Source: Thalassotalea_A litorea (GTDB taxonomy: Bacteria > Pseudomonadota > Gammaproteobacteria > Enterobacterales > Alteromonadaceae). From it: 64,000 nucleotides of DNA. The position numbers and the translations under genes are program-made. This document shows, in pieces, positions 9,230 to 17,847 of this stretch. The DNA is taken from assembly GCF_043642205.1 (NCBI RefSeq), contig NZ_JBHZSG010000001.1, positions 124,001-188,000 on the forward strand, written 5' to 3'. The notes below the pieces were generated by a model. The model was not told the DNA's origin. It saw only the letters and a program-made list of their open reading frames with translations, and did no database searches. Position 1 is the first letter of the stretch; each line of letters starts with the position of its first letter.

Positions 9230-10365
9230 AACAAAAGGTCCCTAGCTTGCTTTAATTTATTATTCATCGCAAAACCCAAATTACTGGCTTTCTTAATGGC
9301 CAGCTGAGAACGAAATAAATCTCGACTAATATTTGCAAAGTTTTGTTTATACGAACGTTCTTGTGCACCTTTCATAAAATCATAATGACTAAGTTGGCGC
9401 TTGATGCATTGTTCAATTAACAAGAAGTGAGACAAAAATCCGGGCGAAAGGTTGGGTTTAAAATCCGTATCCAAACCGCTTTGGTAAAAATAACACGTCT
9501 CATTATAGGTTATAGCATAAATTGCCGATATTGCTTGGCCTCGGGCAAATAAGACCCATAATTCCAGCCAATTTTGGCGGAGCGCCAGGCGCATAAATTT
9601 TTCGTGGAATTCGGCAAATTTCTGAGCGCTGAAAACACCGGGTTTACCTTGTTGTTTCCAGCGTTTTTGATGTAACGAACGCAAGTGGTTAAGCCCTTCG
9701 TCAAGGTTGGAAAAGTTGCGATACGCTTTAAACTCTCCGCTCAGTTGGTTGTGCCACTGGTTCTTATGCCGAGCCAGTTTTTTTCGAAATGATGGCGATA
9801 GCTGCTGCTGATACTGCTCTTGGGTGGCGGGTAGTTGGCATAGATAAGCAGTACCAACGCACCGACTGGCATGGAAAAAAGACTTACTCATTCTTTTTGC
9901 AAATAATGCCAGGCAGCTATTTGCCAGATAGTTATCCAGAATGATATGCGCAACCGCTTGTTGTGGTTTTTGACAATAAGGCTGAATCACGTTTTGCGAA
10001 GAAAACAGGCAGTCCATTAACGTATCGGCAAGACTGTTGGTGACGTTTTGAAAATGTTTTGGGGCACACAGAATATCCAGATACTCGCTGGCGACCTCTT
10101 CGTGTTCGCTTTCTCCAGTACCCAGCATTCTTAGCGTTTGGTCTTTAATGTAAAACGGAGCGATGGCTACCAGAGAATTCTGATCGTATAAAAGAATGAT
10201 GAATAGGTGATCCTCTGGCTCGGCATAGGTATGCCACCAGATATTTAACCAGTTGAAATCCAGAAAAAAGCTTAAATGAGGTAGCTTGATCATATGGGCA
10301 TCCCATGTCCCACGTAGCTCATCAAACCCTTTGGTTGTCGTTATTATTCTGCAATCCAAAACCAT
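9214..10365 (-). CDS. BioF2-like/FemAB-type GNAT acyltransferase
   Basis: This 383-residue protein resembles the GNAT fold (BioF2-like, sometimes annotated CelD or FemAB-related) found in many exopolysaccharide loci. Supporting features are the central YQQQLSPSFRKKLARHKNQ segment, the HQKRWKQQGKPGVFS motif, and the C-terminal half with YAITYNETCYFYQSGLD and PGFLSHFLLIEQCI. It probably transfers an acyl or aminoacyl group to a sugar precursor in the cytoplasm. The ATG at 10365 gives the usual family N-terminus (VLDCRIITTTKGFDELRGTW); a TTG at 10419 would add 18 residues. It overlaps the polymerase gene by 16 bases. The substrate is unknown. Confidence 0.75.
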   Translation of the reverse strand: MVLDCRIITTTKGFDELRGTWDAHMIKLPHLSFFLDFNWLNIWWHTYAEPEDHLFIILLYDQNSLVAIAPFYIKDQTLRMLGTGESEHEEVASEYLDILCAPKHFQNVTNSLADTLMDCLFSSQNVIQPYCQKPQQAVAHIILDNYLANSCLALFAKRMSKSFFHASRCVGTAYLCQLPATQEQYQQQLSPSFRKKLARHKNQWHNQLSGEFKAYRNFSNLDEGLNHLRSLHQKRWKQQGKPGVFSAQKFAEFHEKFMRLALRQNWLELWVLFARGQAISAIYAITYNETCYFYQSGLDTDFKPNLSPGFLSHFLLIEQCIKRQLSHYDFMKGAQERSYKQNFANISRDLFRSQLAIKKASNLGFAMNNKLKQARDLLLWKNQ

Positions 10366-10529
10366 GACTCGACTAAAACTCCTATCATAGTTATAGATGT
10401 AAATTCTCAAATACCCCAATTAATTTGTCGATTTATTTTACTACCCTTATATCGGCCTAATTTTCGACTAAGCTTAAGCCAATAGCAGCTCTTATTTTCT
10501 ATAAATAACAAAAAATTAAGTAAAGGATT

Positions 10530-12074
10530 ATGAAATATATATGGTTCGGGCTTTTAGCCATTATAATGGTCTTTTCAGCCTTTAAAGTCTATGCAGAACA
10601 CTCCTTGAAACTCGAGGTTTTATCGGCTCATTCCGGTAATCAAATTGCGATACCTGTGCCTCGTAATAAAATTGATTTACGGTCGATATTGCTCGTGCAG
10701 ATTCTTAAAAATGGCCAGTATAAGACGTTGCAAGACGTCAATATTTCCTACACCCTGCTTTGGCCTGAAACGGGCCTAAAAAAAAACTCTATACGTGGGC
10801 TGGTAATTGAACTGCCCAATGCTGTTAGTAAAGGCGATATGTTGCAATTACACATTTTGGGGCAAGGGAAGCAGGCAATAGATTCCTGGGTCGAAACCTC
10901 AGATACGTTTGTGGATGTAGCGTTTTCGCCGGGGTGGTTACAGGATGCGTTATACGCCCCTTTAAACGCACAGCAAAGTGGACCGCCGAACTGGTTTGAT
11001 TTTGCCTATCGTCAATTTGGGTATCAGCTGGCGGACATGGAACAAATCAATCAGGATCCGAAAGTTAAAAGAAATTTCACGACGTCCCCGCCATGGCTGT
11101 ATGATCGAGTTTACGTTCTTTACCAGCTTTATTTCCAGACTGGCGATATCTATTTCAAACAGATGGCGCATAGTTCTGCCGAAGTTTATCGTAGCCACAT
11201 TAACGAATTCGGTTATTTCTCCCTTAAAAAAGGTAATGATATAAAGTATTTATTATCTCCTGGAATGCTCCTTGATTATCAATTGCATCCGTCAGGTTAC
11301 ACTGCTGAGTTGATTCATCAGTTTTATCAGAATTCCTTGCGCTGGCCAGCTCAGTATCAGTTGGGGCATACGTTTTGGACAGAGAGAAATCTTTCTGTGG
11401 CATTAGCCAATGCGCTGACGCAATGGGAATTGACCCAAAGTAGCGACAGTTTTGCACGAATTGAGGCTCTGGTTTCGGGTTCCATGGCAACGCTTAAAGC
11501 AGCGCAGAAAAAAAACTTAAACTGCCTCGCTCACCCTTATCGGGTACACGAGGGAAAGAGCGACAACACCTTGGTGTGTTCGCCGTGGATGAATGCATTG
11601 CTTGCCCATCAATTGTGGAAATTGTGGCGGATGACAGACATGCCAGATGCGGCGCATTTGATAACTGCACTTGGTAAGAATGTCGTGGAACAGGGAACTT
11701 ATCTGGCACCTAATGGCAAAATAAAAGGTCGAACCGTACCTAAATACCTTATGTTCGCGCAACAATCTAAATTTGAAGATCCCATGGCGTATTCTGATTT
11801 GCAGCATGCCTGTGACGTGGCTGGATTGGTCGTGAGTGCCCGATATCTTGCGCTGCACCAGCGGAAGGATCCAGATTATTACAAAGATACTATGAATAAT
11901 TTGCTATCGAGTTGTCGAGCCAGCCTTGGCGTCGATAAGAAAAAAAATAGCTGGAAGATAAAGCCTCTAAGAAAATTCAACTGGTGGTTTAACTCGACCG
12001 GTAACCTGTCTTGGAAGTTGGCGGAGCTGGATGAACACGATCGTTTAGTAAGGGAAGGAAAGCCAGCCAAATAA
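10530..12074 (+). CDS. Unrecognised exported protein, probable alpha/alpha-toroid enzyme
   Basis: I do not recognise this 514-residue protein. It starts with a clear signal peptide (cleavage probably after KVYA, near residue 22) and AAGGA lies just before the ATG. Residues about 25 to 130 look like a beta-sandwich. Residues about 150 to 510 are mostly helical with repeated aromatic pairs (PPWLYDRVYVLYQLYF, GYTAELIHQFYQ, SPWMNALLAHQLWKLW), suggesting an alpha/alpha toroid as in polysaccharide lyases and some glycosidases. Many exopolysaccharide loci carry a periplasmic lyase or hydrolase that trims or releases polymer, and that is the inferred role here. No catalytic residues can be assigned. 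It is transcribed alone and divergently from the acyltransferase. Confidence 0.6.
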   Translation: MKYIWFGLLAIIMVFSAFKVYAEHSLKLEVLSAHSGNQIAIPVPRNKIDLRSILLVQILKNGQYKTLQDVNISYTLLWPETGLKKNSIRGLVIELPNAVSKGDMLQLHILGQGKQAIDSWVETSDTFVDVAFSPGWLQDALYAPLNAQQSGPPNWFDFAYRQFGYQLADMEQINQDPKVKRNFTTSPPWLYDRVYVLYQLYFQTGDIYFKQMAHSSAEVYRSHINEFGYFSLKKGNDIKYLLSPGMLLDYQLHPSGYTAELIHQFYQNSLRWPAQYQLGHTFWTERNLSVALANALTQWELTQSSDSFARIEALVSGSMATLKAAQKKNLNCLAHPYRVHEGKSDNTLVCSPWMNALLAHQLWKLWRMTDMPDAAHLITALGKNVVEQGTYLAPNGKIKGRTVPKYLMFAQQSKFEDPMAYSDLQHACDVAGLVVSARYLALHQRKDPDYYKDTMNNLLSSCRASLGVDKKKNSWKIKPLRKFNWWFNSTGNLSWKLAELDEHDRLVREGKPAK

Positions 12075-12115
12075 AGCTGGCTTGAGAAGTGGCCATCATC
12101 GGAAAGATGATTACC

Positions 12116-13198
12116 CTAGTTCAGATAGAGTTGCTTATATTTATTAGCACAGTTTTGTAAAGAAAAGTTCTTTTCAATCATCGTTTTGCTGCGGTTAGCA
12201 TATTCAGATACAGTTTTTCGGTCATTAATACAGGTTTCAATGATCTTCGCTAAAGAATTACTGTCATTGTAGTCAAATAACCAGCCGGTATTTTCATGTG
12301 ATACGAGCCTTGGGTTACCGCCAACATCCGTTGCGATGACGGCACACTCGCTTGCCATCGCTTCGATGATGGCCAGCGATAGTCCCTCAGTTTCTGACGT
12401 TACCACTAACACGTCAAACGTAGAATAAATCTTATCTCGTTGATTAATGACCCCATGAAATACCACGTTAGCGTTGGGTAGATGCTCATCTTTAAAACGT
12501 TGTAGGTGGTCAAGACAGGGACCATCGCCAAAAAAATGGACGCTGATTTTGCGTTGATCCTGTTCCGAAAGTTGTACTAAAGCTTTTAGGAGATTGATTT
12601 GGTTCTTAATGTCAATCATGCGTCCAACAGAACCCAGTGCCAATGTATCGTGATTGACCTCTTTGCCGCCAATTATCTCGGGTAACAAAACCGCATTGTC
12701 TATCACCCATTTTTGCTTGTTGTGCCAACCATGATGGGTACTGAATATTTGTTGGCTTTCTTCACTGACAAAGGTAATTGTATGAATATACTTCTCACAA
12801 TACTTATGCAGCATTTGCCAGGTGGGATCATCAAGGGGAGCAGCTCCATGACGGGTATATATGATTTTTCGTTTACCAATTAACGGGAGAATCGGCGCGA
12901 TAAATTTTAATACATGAGGGGAATGAATGTGAATGACATCGACTTTCCTTAGGATTCGATGCAAGCGTGCCAGCGCAAAAAATTTGTGGCCTCGATTAAA
13001 TATCACATCCAAATTAAGATTATGGCATTCGCTGACGAGAGGATCGTCCTGATGACCAAACGAGAATATCTTTGTTTTAATATCGTCATTTCGCTGTTGT
13101 TGACATAGATCCAATACAAATCGTTCTGCTCCGCCGATCATCAAACTGGATACCATGTGCAAGACGGATAGCTTATTAGTTTTAGTTTGCATGCTCAT
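12116..13198 (-). CDS. Glycosyltransferase family 4
   Basis: This 360-residue GT-B enzyme begins with an acceptor-domain segment LSVLHMVSSLMIGGAERFV, where the GGAE loop is typical of GT4. The donor domain has LGSVGRMIDIKNQ, FFGDGP, and the sugar-nucleotide site SETEGLSLAIIEAMASECAV with the E-x7-E pattern, followed by ATDVGGNPRLV. It probably adds a sugar to the lipid-linked repeat in the cytoplasm. It lies on the minus strand, divergent from the next GT4 gene, with its own promoter at 13222-13249. Two in-frame ATG codons (13198 and 13192) give starts two residues apart. The donor is not predictable. Confidence 0.87.
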   Translation of the reverse strand: MSMQTKTNKLSVLHMVSSLMIGGAERFVLDLCQQQRNDDIKTKIFSFGHQDDPLVSECHNLNLDVIFNRGHKFFALARLHRILRKVDVIHIHSPHVLKFIAPILPLIGKRKIIYTRHGAAPLDDPTWQMLHKYCEKYIHTITFVSEESQQIFSTHHGWHNKQKWVIDNAVLLPEIIGGKEVNHDTLALGSVGRMIDIKNQINLLKALVQLSEQDQRKISVHFFGDGPCLDHLQRFKDEHLPNANVVFHGVINQRDKIYSTFDVLVVTSETEGLSLAIIEAMASECAVIATDVGGNPRLVSHENTGWLFDYNDSNSLAKIIETCINDRKTVSEYANRSKTMIEKNFSLQNCANKYKQLYLN

Positions 13199-13221
13199 GC
13201 TTCGTTGCTTGTCATAACCTA

Positions 13222-13249
13222 ACTATAGAAAAAACCTAAGATTTGACAA
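13222..13249 (-). promoter_or_regulatory. Candidate sigma-70 promoter for the minus-strand GT4 gene
   Basis: Read on the minus strand, TTGTCA (13244-13249) and TATAGT (13222-13227) are separated by 16 bases. They end about 24 bases before the GT4 start codon at 13198. This is a good but not perfect sigma-70 match in the divergent intergenic region. Confidence 0.5.
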
Positions 13250-13300
13250 ATAAATCTGAGCAACTATTCATTAACTATGGGAATCATAAGGATATCGTTG

Positions 13301-14416
13301 ATGAATATATTGGAAATCGTTCAGTCCCTCGACAAAGGGGGAAGGACTGTGCGCTTTGTAGACACAGTGTTGGGCCTACGTAAAAAAGGCATGCAGGTCT
13401 TTCCTTACTCACTTAAAGCACCGGAAAGGGCGCTTCGAATTGATGATATTTGTGTAATACCTCGCCATCAAGGATACAATTTTTCCTTAGTTTTGCAATT
13501 AATCGAGATTATTCGCGAAAAAAATATTGATATGGTGCACGCCCATTGTGAATATACTCAATTTTATGCAGCGCTTGCCTGTAAGTTTACCCGTATTCCT
13601 ATCGTTGCGACCATGCACCGATCAGACTTGCAAAAATATCAGCCATCACTATTAAATTTTTGTTTGCGTTATTTAGTCGATTCCTTTGTCGCAGTTTCTA
13701 AAGACCGACAGGGTAAGCTGATTGCGCAACTATCCATTCCGTCTGAAAAAACTTGTGTGGTGCATGGCGGTGTAGAAAAAATCAATAGCGTAGAAGACGA
13801 GCAACGCTTATTCATTCGCGACAAACTAAGTGTCTCAGACGATGAGTTTATTCTATTTAGCCTTGGGCATCTTGGTGAGATAAAAGGCCACCAGCATACG
13901 ATTTGTGCATTGCAATATATCGATAATCCTAATGTACATCTGTACATCGCCGGTAGCGGTAGTGAAAGCGAAAAATCAGAGTTAAAAGCACTCGTAGCTA
14001 AGCACCAGCTGCAGGACAGGGTCCATTTTATCGGTCAAACGAATATCGCTAATCAGTGGATGCAGGCCTGCGATATTTTCATCCAACCCTCTTTAGAAGA
14101 AGCGTTTGGCTTGGTATTTATTGAAGCCGGCTCGTATTCCAAGCCAGTGATTGCTACGAATGTTGGTGGTATTAAAGATATTATTTTAAATAACCAAACC
14201 GGGTTGTTAGTTGAGCCAGGACAACCTGAAGAAATTGCCGCTGCAATCACGTTATTGCAAAGTGATCCGGGTATTCGTGAATCATTTGGCCGCAATGGCT
14301 TGATCAGGGTACGTCAAAAATTCCTGCTGGAACACATGATCAATCGTTATCAGCTATTATTTAATGATTTGCTGACTTCCAGAGTTTCTCTATGGAGCAA
14401 GTTATGGTCACGATAA
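13301..14416 (+). CDS. Glycosyltransferase family 4
   Basis: This 371-residue GT-B glycosyltransferase has an N-terminal domain with MNILEIVQSLDKGG and MVHAHCEYTQFYAALA. Its C-terminal donor domain contains FSLGHLGEIKGH, YIAGSGSE, and QPSLEEAFGLVFIEAGSYSKP with the E-x7-E pattern, then ATNVGGIKDI. The ATG at 13301 is chosen because AAGGA lies eight bases upstream and the protein then opens with a standard GT4 beta strand; an earlier in-frame start at 13277 adds eight residues. Its end overlaps the following GT2 gene. It probably builds the exopolysaccharide repeat unit. Confidence 0.87.
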   Translation: MNILEIVQSLDKGGRTVRFVDTVLGLRKKGMQVFPYSLKAPERALRIDDICVIPRHQGYNFSLVLQLIEIIREKNIDMVHAHCEYTQFYAALACKFTRIPIVATMHRSDLQKYQPSLLNFCLRYLVDSFVAVSKDRQGKLIAQLSIPSEKTCVVHGGVEKINSVEDEQRLFIRDKLSVSDDEFILFSLGHLGEIKGHQHTICALQYIDNPNVHLYIAGSGSESEKSELKALVAKHQLQDRVHFIGQTNIANQWMQACDIFIQPSLEEAFGLVFIEAGSYSKPVIATNVGGIKDIILNNQTGLLVEPGQPEEIAAAITLLQSDPGIRESFGRNGLIRVRQKFLLEHMINRYQLLFNDLLTSRVSLWSKLWSR

Positions 14417-15372
14417 TTATCTCGCCAAGAGATCGTTATTCGGGGGTGCTTGAGTGTATCCGCCTAGTTTATAAGTACACGCCAGAGCCATTTACCTTGA
14501 TGGTATTAGATTTGGGCTACCCGACACAGGTGCGCGAAAAAATTGAACGATTACTGACACCGCATGATAATGCGAGCATTATCAACTTAGGGTTGATGAC
14601 ACCGATGCGCGCACTCGCCAGAGTTCGAGATCGTATCGATACCCAATTCGTTATGCTGTTGGATAATGATTCTCAAATTACTGAAGGTTGGCTGCCGCCT
14701 TTATTAGAAGTCGTGAAAGATGAAAATGTTGCTGTTGTTAACCCGTTAACGTTGGAAAAAGAGGGTGTCGACCAGGGTGCGATGCTGCGTACTCATTTAT
14801 ATACCAATGAAATTCGCAGCATTGAGGTGGCTGGTGTTCAATATTTGATCGAGTCAAAAAGCTTCCGGCGTAGTTTGCCAGAAACATTGCCTAAAGAAAT
14901 TCGGGCGTCAGATATGTTCGAGCTACACGGTGTGCTTTTTCGAACTAACATACTGAAAACGATTGAAATACCGGACATGGTAATTCGCGAGCATATCGAT
15001 ATTGGTCTGCAATTGCACCGCATGGGGAAAAAGGTACTCTCGCAACCTAACTCCGTAGTCATTTTCGATAATCTGGGTACTCGCATGACATTAAGTGACA
15101 TGCGCTATTTTTTCCATCGTTGGTCAAAGAAACGGTGTTGGCATTCCGCCAGAGAATTTGAGCGGCGCTGGGGCTTAAACTTTTACTCTGAAGATGCCAT
15201 GTATTTATGGGTTTTTCGTCGTCGTGTATTCCTTATTTGCCGCTGGCTTTATTTACCAATCCCGATAGCAAATAAAATTACTGGCGCAGCAGCACGGATC
15301 TATAACTGGTTTAATCCAATCTATGAACCGCTAGAGGATCCAATAGGGCAGTCGGAGCGCTTTTTGCCTTAA
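14404..15372 (+). CDS. Glycosyltransferase family 2 (GT-A fold)
   Basis: This 322-residue protein starts with the nucleotide-binding strand VTIIISPRDRYSGVLECIRLVYKYT and has FVMLLDNDSQITEGWLPPLL near residue 85, the acidic metal/nucleotide site (LDNDS) of GT2 enzymes. A basic, aromatic C-terminal half (WSKKRCWHSAREFERRWG) follows. The ATG at 14404 is preferred because GGAG lies six bases upstream; an ATG at 14392 would add four residues. Either start overlaps the end of the GT4 gene, so the pair is translationally coupled. It probably adds a sugar to the exopolysaccharide precursor. Donor unknown. Confidence 0.8.
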   Translation: MVTIIISPRDRYSGVLECIRLVYKYTPEPFTLMVLDLGYPTQVREKIERLLTPHDNASIINLGLMTPMRALARVRDRIDTQFVMLLDNDSQITEGWLPPLLEVVKDENVAVVNPLTLEKEGVDQGAMLRTHLYTNEIRSIEVAGVQYLIESKSFRRSLPETLPKEIRASDMFELHGVLFRTNILKTIEIPDMVIREHIDIGLQLHRMGKKVLSQPNSVVIFDNLGTRMTLSDMRYFFHRWSKKRCWHSAREFERRWGLNFYSEDAMYLWVFRRRVFLICRWLYLPIPIANKITGAAARIYNWFNPIYEPLEDPIGQSERFLP

Positions 15373-15515
15373 TTTTCCACTTACATCAGCTATCGGTAAA
15401 ATCCATAAGCTTTAGCGGCAATCTCACTTAAAAGTTTGTTAATTTTTTTTACATTGACCGTGGGGTCTCGCCTCTAAACTTTCATAACGTATTGAATTTA
15501 AAAGTTAGTTTATGG

Positions 15516-15531
15516 TGGCCTGAGTTTTGCA
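15516..15531 (+). promoter_or_regulatory. Candidate sigma-54 (-24/-12) promoter
   Basis: The sequence TGGCCTGAGTTTTGCA matches the RpoN consensus TGGCACG-N4-TTGCW at 10 of its 12 defined positions, with the invariant GG (15517-15518) and GC (15529-15530) exactly ten bases apart. It would start transcription near 15542, about 80 bases before the GT2 start at 15621. RpoN and the PrsK/PrsR two-component system control exosortase/PEP-CTERM loci in other bacteria, which fits this context. The enhancer-binding regulator is not encoded in the window. Confidence 0.6.
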
Positions 15532-15620
15532 GTCTATTCTTGACTTAGTAGCGTTACCGGTATTGGTTGCTAAGCATAAAAACAATTGAAATCTTAGGTT
15601 ATTGTGTAATGGGAGTCAGG

Positions 15621-16451
15621 ATGCAAGTAAGCGTAGTAATACCTTTTTTTCAGGATTATGAATATTTTCCTGAAGCCCTTGAATCAGTGCGACGACAAAG
15701 TCATCAGGCCGCGGAAATCATCGTCGTCAATGATGGCAAAGATGAAAAATCTCAGCAATACCTGGAGCAGTTTGACGATATCATTGTTATACACCTTCCT
15801 GAAAATCGTGGTTCAGCAGCAGCTCGGAATGCGGGTATTAGCGCTGCCATGTATTCTTGGGTCGCGTTTCTGGACGCCGATGACGTATGGTTGGAAAATA
15901 AACTTGCCATGCAAGTCAAGTTCCTGACCGATAACCCGCATTTCGATGGGTGCCATGTAGGGGTTTGTACATTTAATCAACAGGGCATTCAAAAGACCTA
16001 TCTCAACAAACCCGGAAGTCTGCAAATTGAGGATATGTTAATTGATACCCATATTCTGCCGAGCGCGTTCATGATCAGACGTCAGGCATTGTTAGATATT
16101 AACTTATTTGATGTCAATTTCCGCTGTAAACAGGATCAGGAGCTCACGTTACGATTAGCGGTGGCGGGTTATCAGGTTGGTTTTATTAATCAATGCCTGA
16201 TTAAATTAAGACGGATGAATCATGGTAACACGACGTCAAGCGGACATAAAATTATTGCCGGCGCATGGCAAATGCTCAGGAAACACTGGCATTTATATCG
16301 TCAATACCCTGGCACGTTGTCGCGATTTGTCTATTTATCGTTAATGACTGCCGGAGGCAAAATGCGTGGATTAGAGCGCAAAAGTTGCTTTATTATCGGT
16401 AAAACCATGACCTGGTTGATCCCTGGTTTGCGCGCCACCGCTAACGGCTAG
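15621..16451 (+). CDS. Glycosyltransferase family 2 (GT-A fold)
   Basis: This 276-residue GT2 enzyme begins VSVVIPFFQDYEYFPEALESV and carries the classical sites: VVNDGKDE near residue 39, ENRGSAAARNAGI near residue 64, and the metal-binding WVAFLDADDVW near residue 80. A short basic C-terminal tail follows. The ATG at 15621 is chosen because GGAG lies five bases upstream; a TTG at 15567 and an ATG at 15609 are in frame further upstream without comparable sites. It is monocistronic, converges on the exosortase gene 15 bases away, and is preceded by a sigma-54-type promoter. It probably adds a sugar to the exopolysaccharide repeat. Confidence 0.87.
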   Translation: MQVSVVIPFFQDYEYFPEALESVRRQSHQAAEIIVVNDGKDEKSQQYLEQFDDIIVIHLPENRGSAAARNAGISAAMYSWVAFLDADDVWLENKLAMQVKFLTDNPHFDGCHVGVCTFNQQGIQKTYLNKPGSLQIEDMLIDTHILPSAFMIRRQALLDINLFDVNFRCKQDQELTLRLAVAGYQVGFINQCLIKLRRMNHGNTTSSGHKIIAGAWQMLRKHWHLYRQYPGTLSRFVYLSLMTAGGKMRGLERKSCFIIGKTMTWLIPGLRATANG

Positions 16452-16466
16452 CGCATCAAATAACCG

Positions 16467-17822
16467 TCAATTGTCCTGAGCTAGCAGTGGCTCGCATTGC
16501 ATATCACAATGTCTAAATTGCCATACCAACTTATCTTCAAAAGCGGAAGAAAACAGCGACTTTATCCGCATAATCTTAAAACGCCTTACGTTACCTGTCT
16601 GAAATTCATTGCGTTGATACCAGAGCTGTAAATGGGCCTGTTGGCGGCCTTTTTGCAAGATATATTCAGCATATTTTTTGTGGTCGCGAAATTGCATGAC
16701 TTGCCAACCCATAGGTAGAACTTCATTATCGTAATAACTCGGCTTGCAATCGAGATCGTTACAATAAAATAGATAAATTTGTTCGATGCCGGAATCTTCA
16801 AAGCCTGCCAGTGGTTGTTCGCTAACACTGGAATAAAACTTAATGTCAGCACTTGGCGTTGGTGGCATCTGCTGAGCAATTTGTGCTTCGGGTCTGTTGG
16901 CTAAAAGCAAATAAGAAGAGCTCAAAAGCAACAAGATGGCCGTCACTATGGCAATGATTTTATTGATACCCTGCTGGTTTTTTGGTGGTGAAGGAGTTGG
17001 CGCATTATCATCTGCCAGTTTATTACCCAGGTAGAACAGGATTACCATAAAAGGAACATATAGATACCAACCGAAGTTATTATGGTCGGTCATAAGCTCG
17101 CTTTCCATATTGGTATACTGACCAATCAAAATAAGACTAATAATGCGAATCCAGTTAGTCACCAATGCGCCCAGCACAGCAAACCCGAAAAATATACACG
17201 CTGAACTCAGCTTACGAATATACAAAAACACATACAAGCTACTGATGGCAAGGGATACCAAAAGGTAGCGAAGGCCACTACATCCGTTTGCAACCTCAAA
17301 TGTGCCTGCTGGCAGACTGATGAATTGGTCTTGCACGTAAAAAGGTATGGCGGTGAATTGCATTAGAAAACTTGCTGCAGCGACAGACATATCCTGAAGC
17401 ACGCCGGTTAAGGATCCCCAAAGCGGCATTAGGAAGATCAAATACAGGGTAGGAAAAATAACCGCGAGCCGGGTTTTGAAAAACATCAGGCTTGCGCTAG
17501 CTAATACCAGAATAAAGCTAAGCCAGTAGCCGATACTAATTTGCGCACGCACCGTGACTATCATACAAAAACACGAGAGTAACAGTGCCGAGAACGCAAA
17601 CCATGAAAAACGGCTTCTCAGAGCGAATTGTCCCCGTTGCCAACCATCATAAAACAAATAACCACTAATGAGTGGAATCAAGTACGCGTGGGAATAGGTC
17701 CCATCATCAAAACTGTGGCGCCATAATGTGGTTAGTATCGGCGTATTAATGAAAGCGACTAGAGCGAATAAAGCCAATAGCACATACAAGGGGCGATTGT
17801 CAGTGTTTAGATTAGCATCCAT
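16467..17822 (-). CDS. Exosortase (XrtA-like) with EpsI-like C-terminal extension
   Basis: This 451-residue inner-membrane protein has about eight membrane segments in residues 10-265. The three exosortase catalytic residues are visible: Cys181 in ANGCSGLRYL, Arg226 in NWIRI, and His247 in DHNNFGW. Exosortases cleave and anchor PEP-CTERM proteins during export and usually lie in exopolysaccharide loci. After a further membrane segment (about 288-308), residues 310-451 form a soluble region in the position occupied by the EpsI domain in fused XrtA proteins; that part is weakly conserved and less certain. The upstream sulfotransferase gene is 25 bases away and probably co-transcribed. No PEP-CTERM substrate is encoded in the window. 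Confidence 0.85.
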   Translation of the reverse strand: MDANLNTDNRPLYVLLALFALVAFINTPILTTLWRHSFDDGTYSHAYLIPLISGYLFYDGWQRGQFALRSRFSWFAFSALLLSCFCMIVTVRAQISIGYWLSFILVLASASLMFFKTRLAVIFPTLYLIFLMPLWGSLTGVLQDMSVAAASFLMQFTAIPFYVQDQFISLPAGTFEVANGCSGLRYLLVSLAISSLYVFLYIRKLSSACIFFGFAVLGALVTNWIRIISLILIGQYTNMESELMTDHNNFGWYLYVPFMVILFYLGNKLADDNAPTPSPPKNQQGINKIIAIVTAILLLLSSSYLLLANRPEAQIAQQMPPTPSADIKFYSSVSEQPLAGFEDSGIEQIYLFYCNDLDCKPSYYDNEVLPMGWQVMQFRDHKKYAEYILQKGRQQAHLQLWYQRNEFQTGNVRRFKIMRIKSLFSSAFEDKLVWQFRHCDMQCEPLLAQDN

Positions 17823-17847
17823 GAGAATAGGTTGAATCCTTTAATGT

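Noticed and set aside
12060..12083. An 8-base inverted repeat at the 3' end of the toroid-protein gene
   Set aside because: It has a short stem, no T-run on either strand and partly overlaps coding sequence, so it is not called as a terminator.
15454..15480. TTGACC and TAAACT as a sigma-70 promoter before the GT2 gene
   Set aside because: The spacer is only 15 bases and the -10 match is poor; the sigma-54 site downstream is much better.
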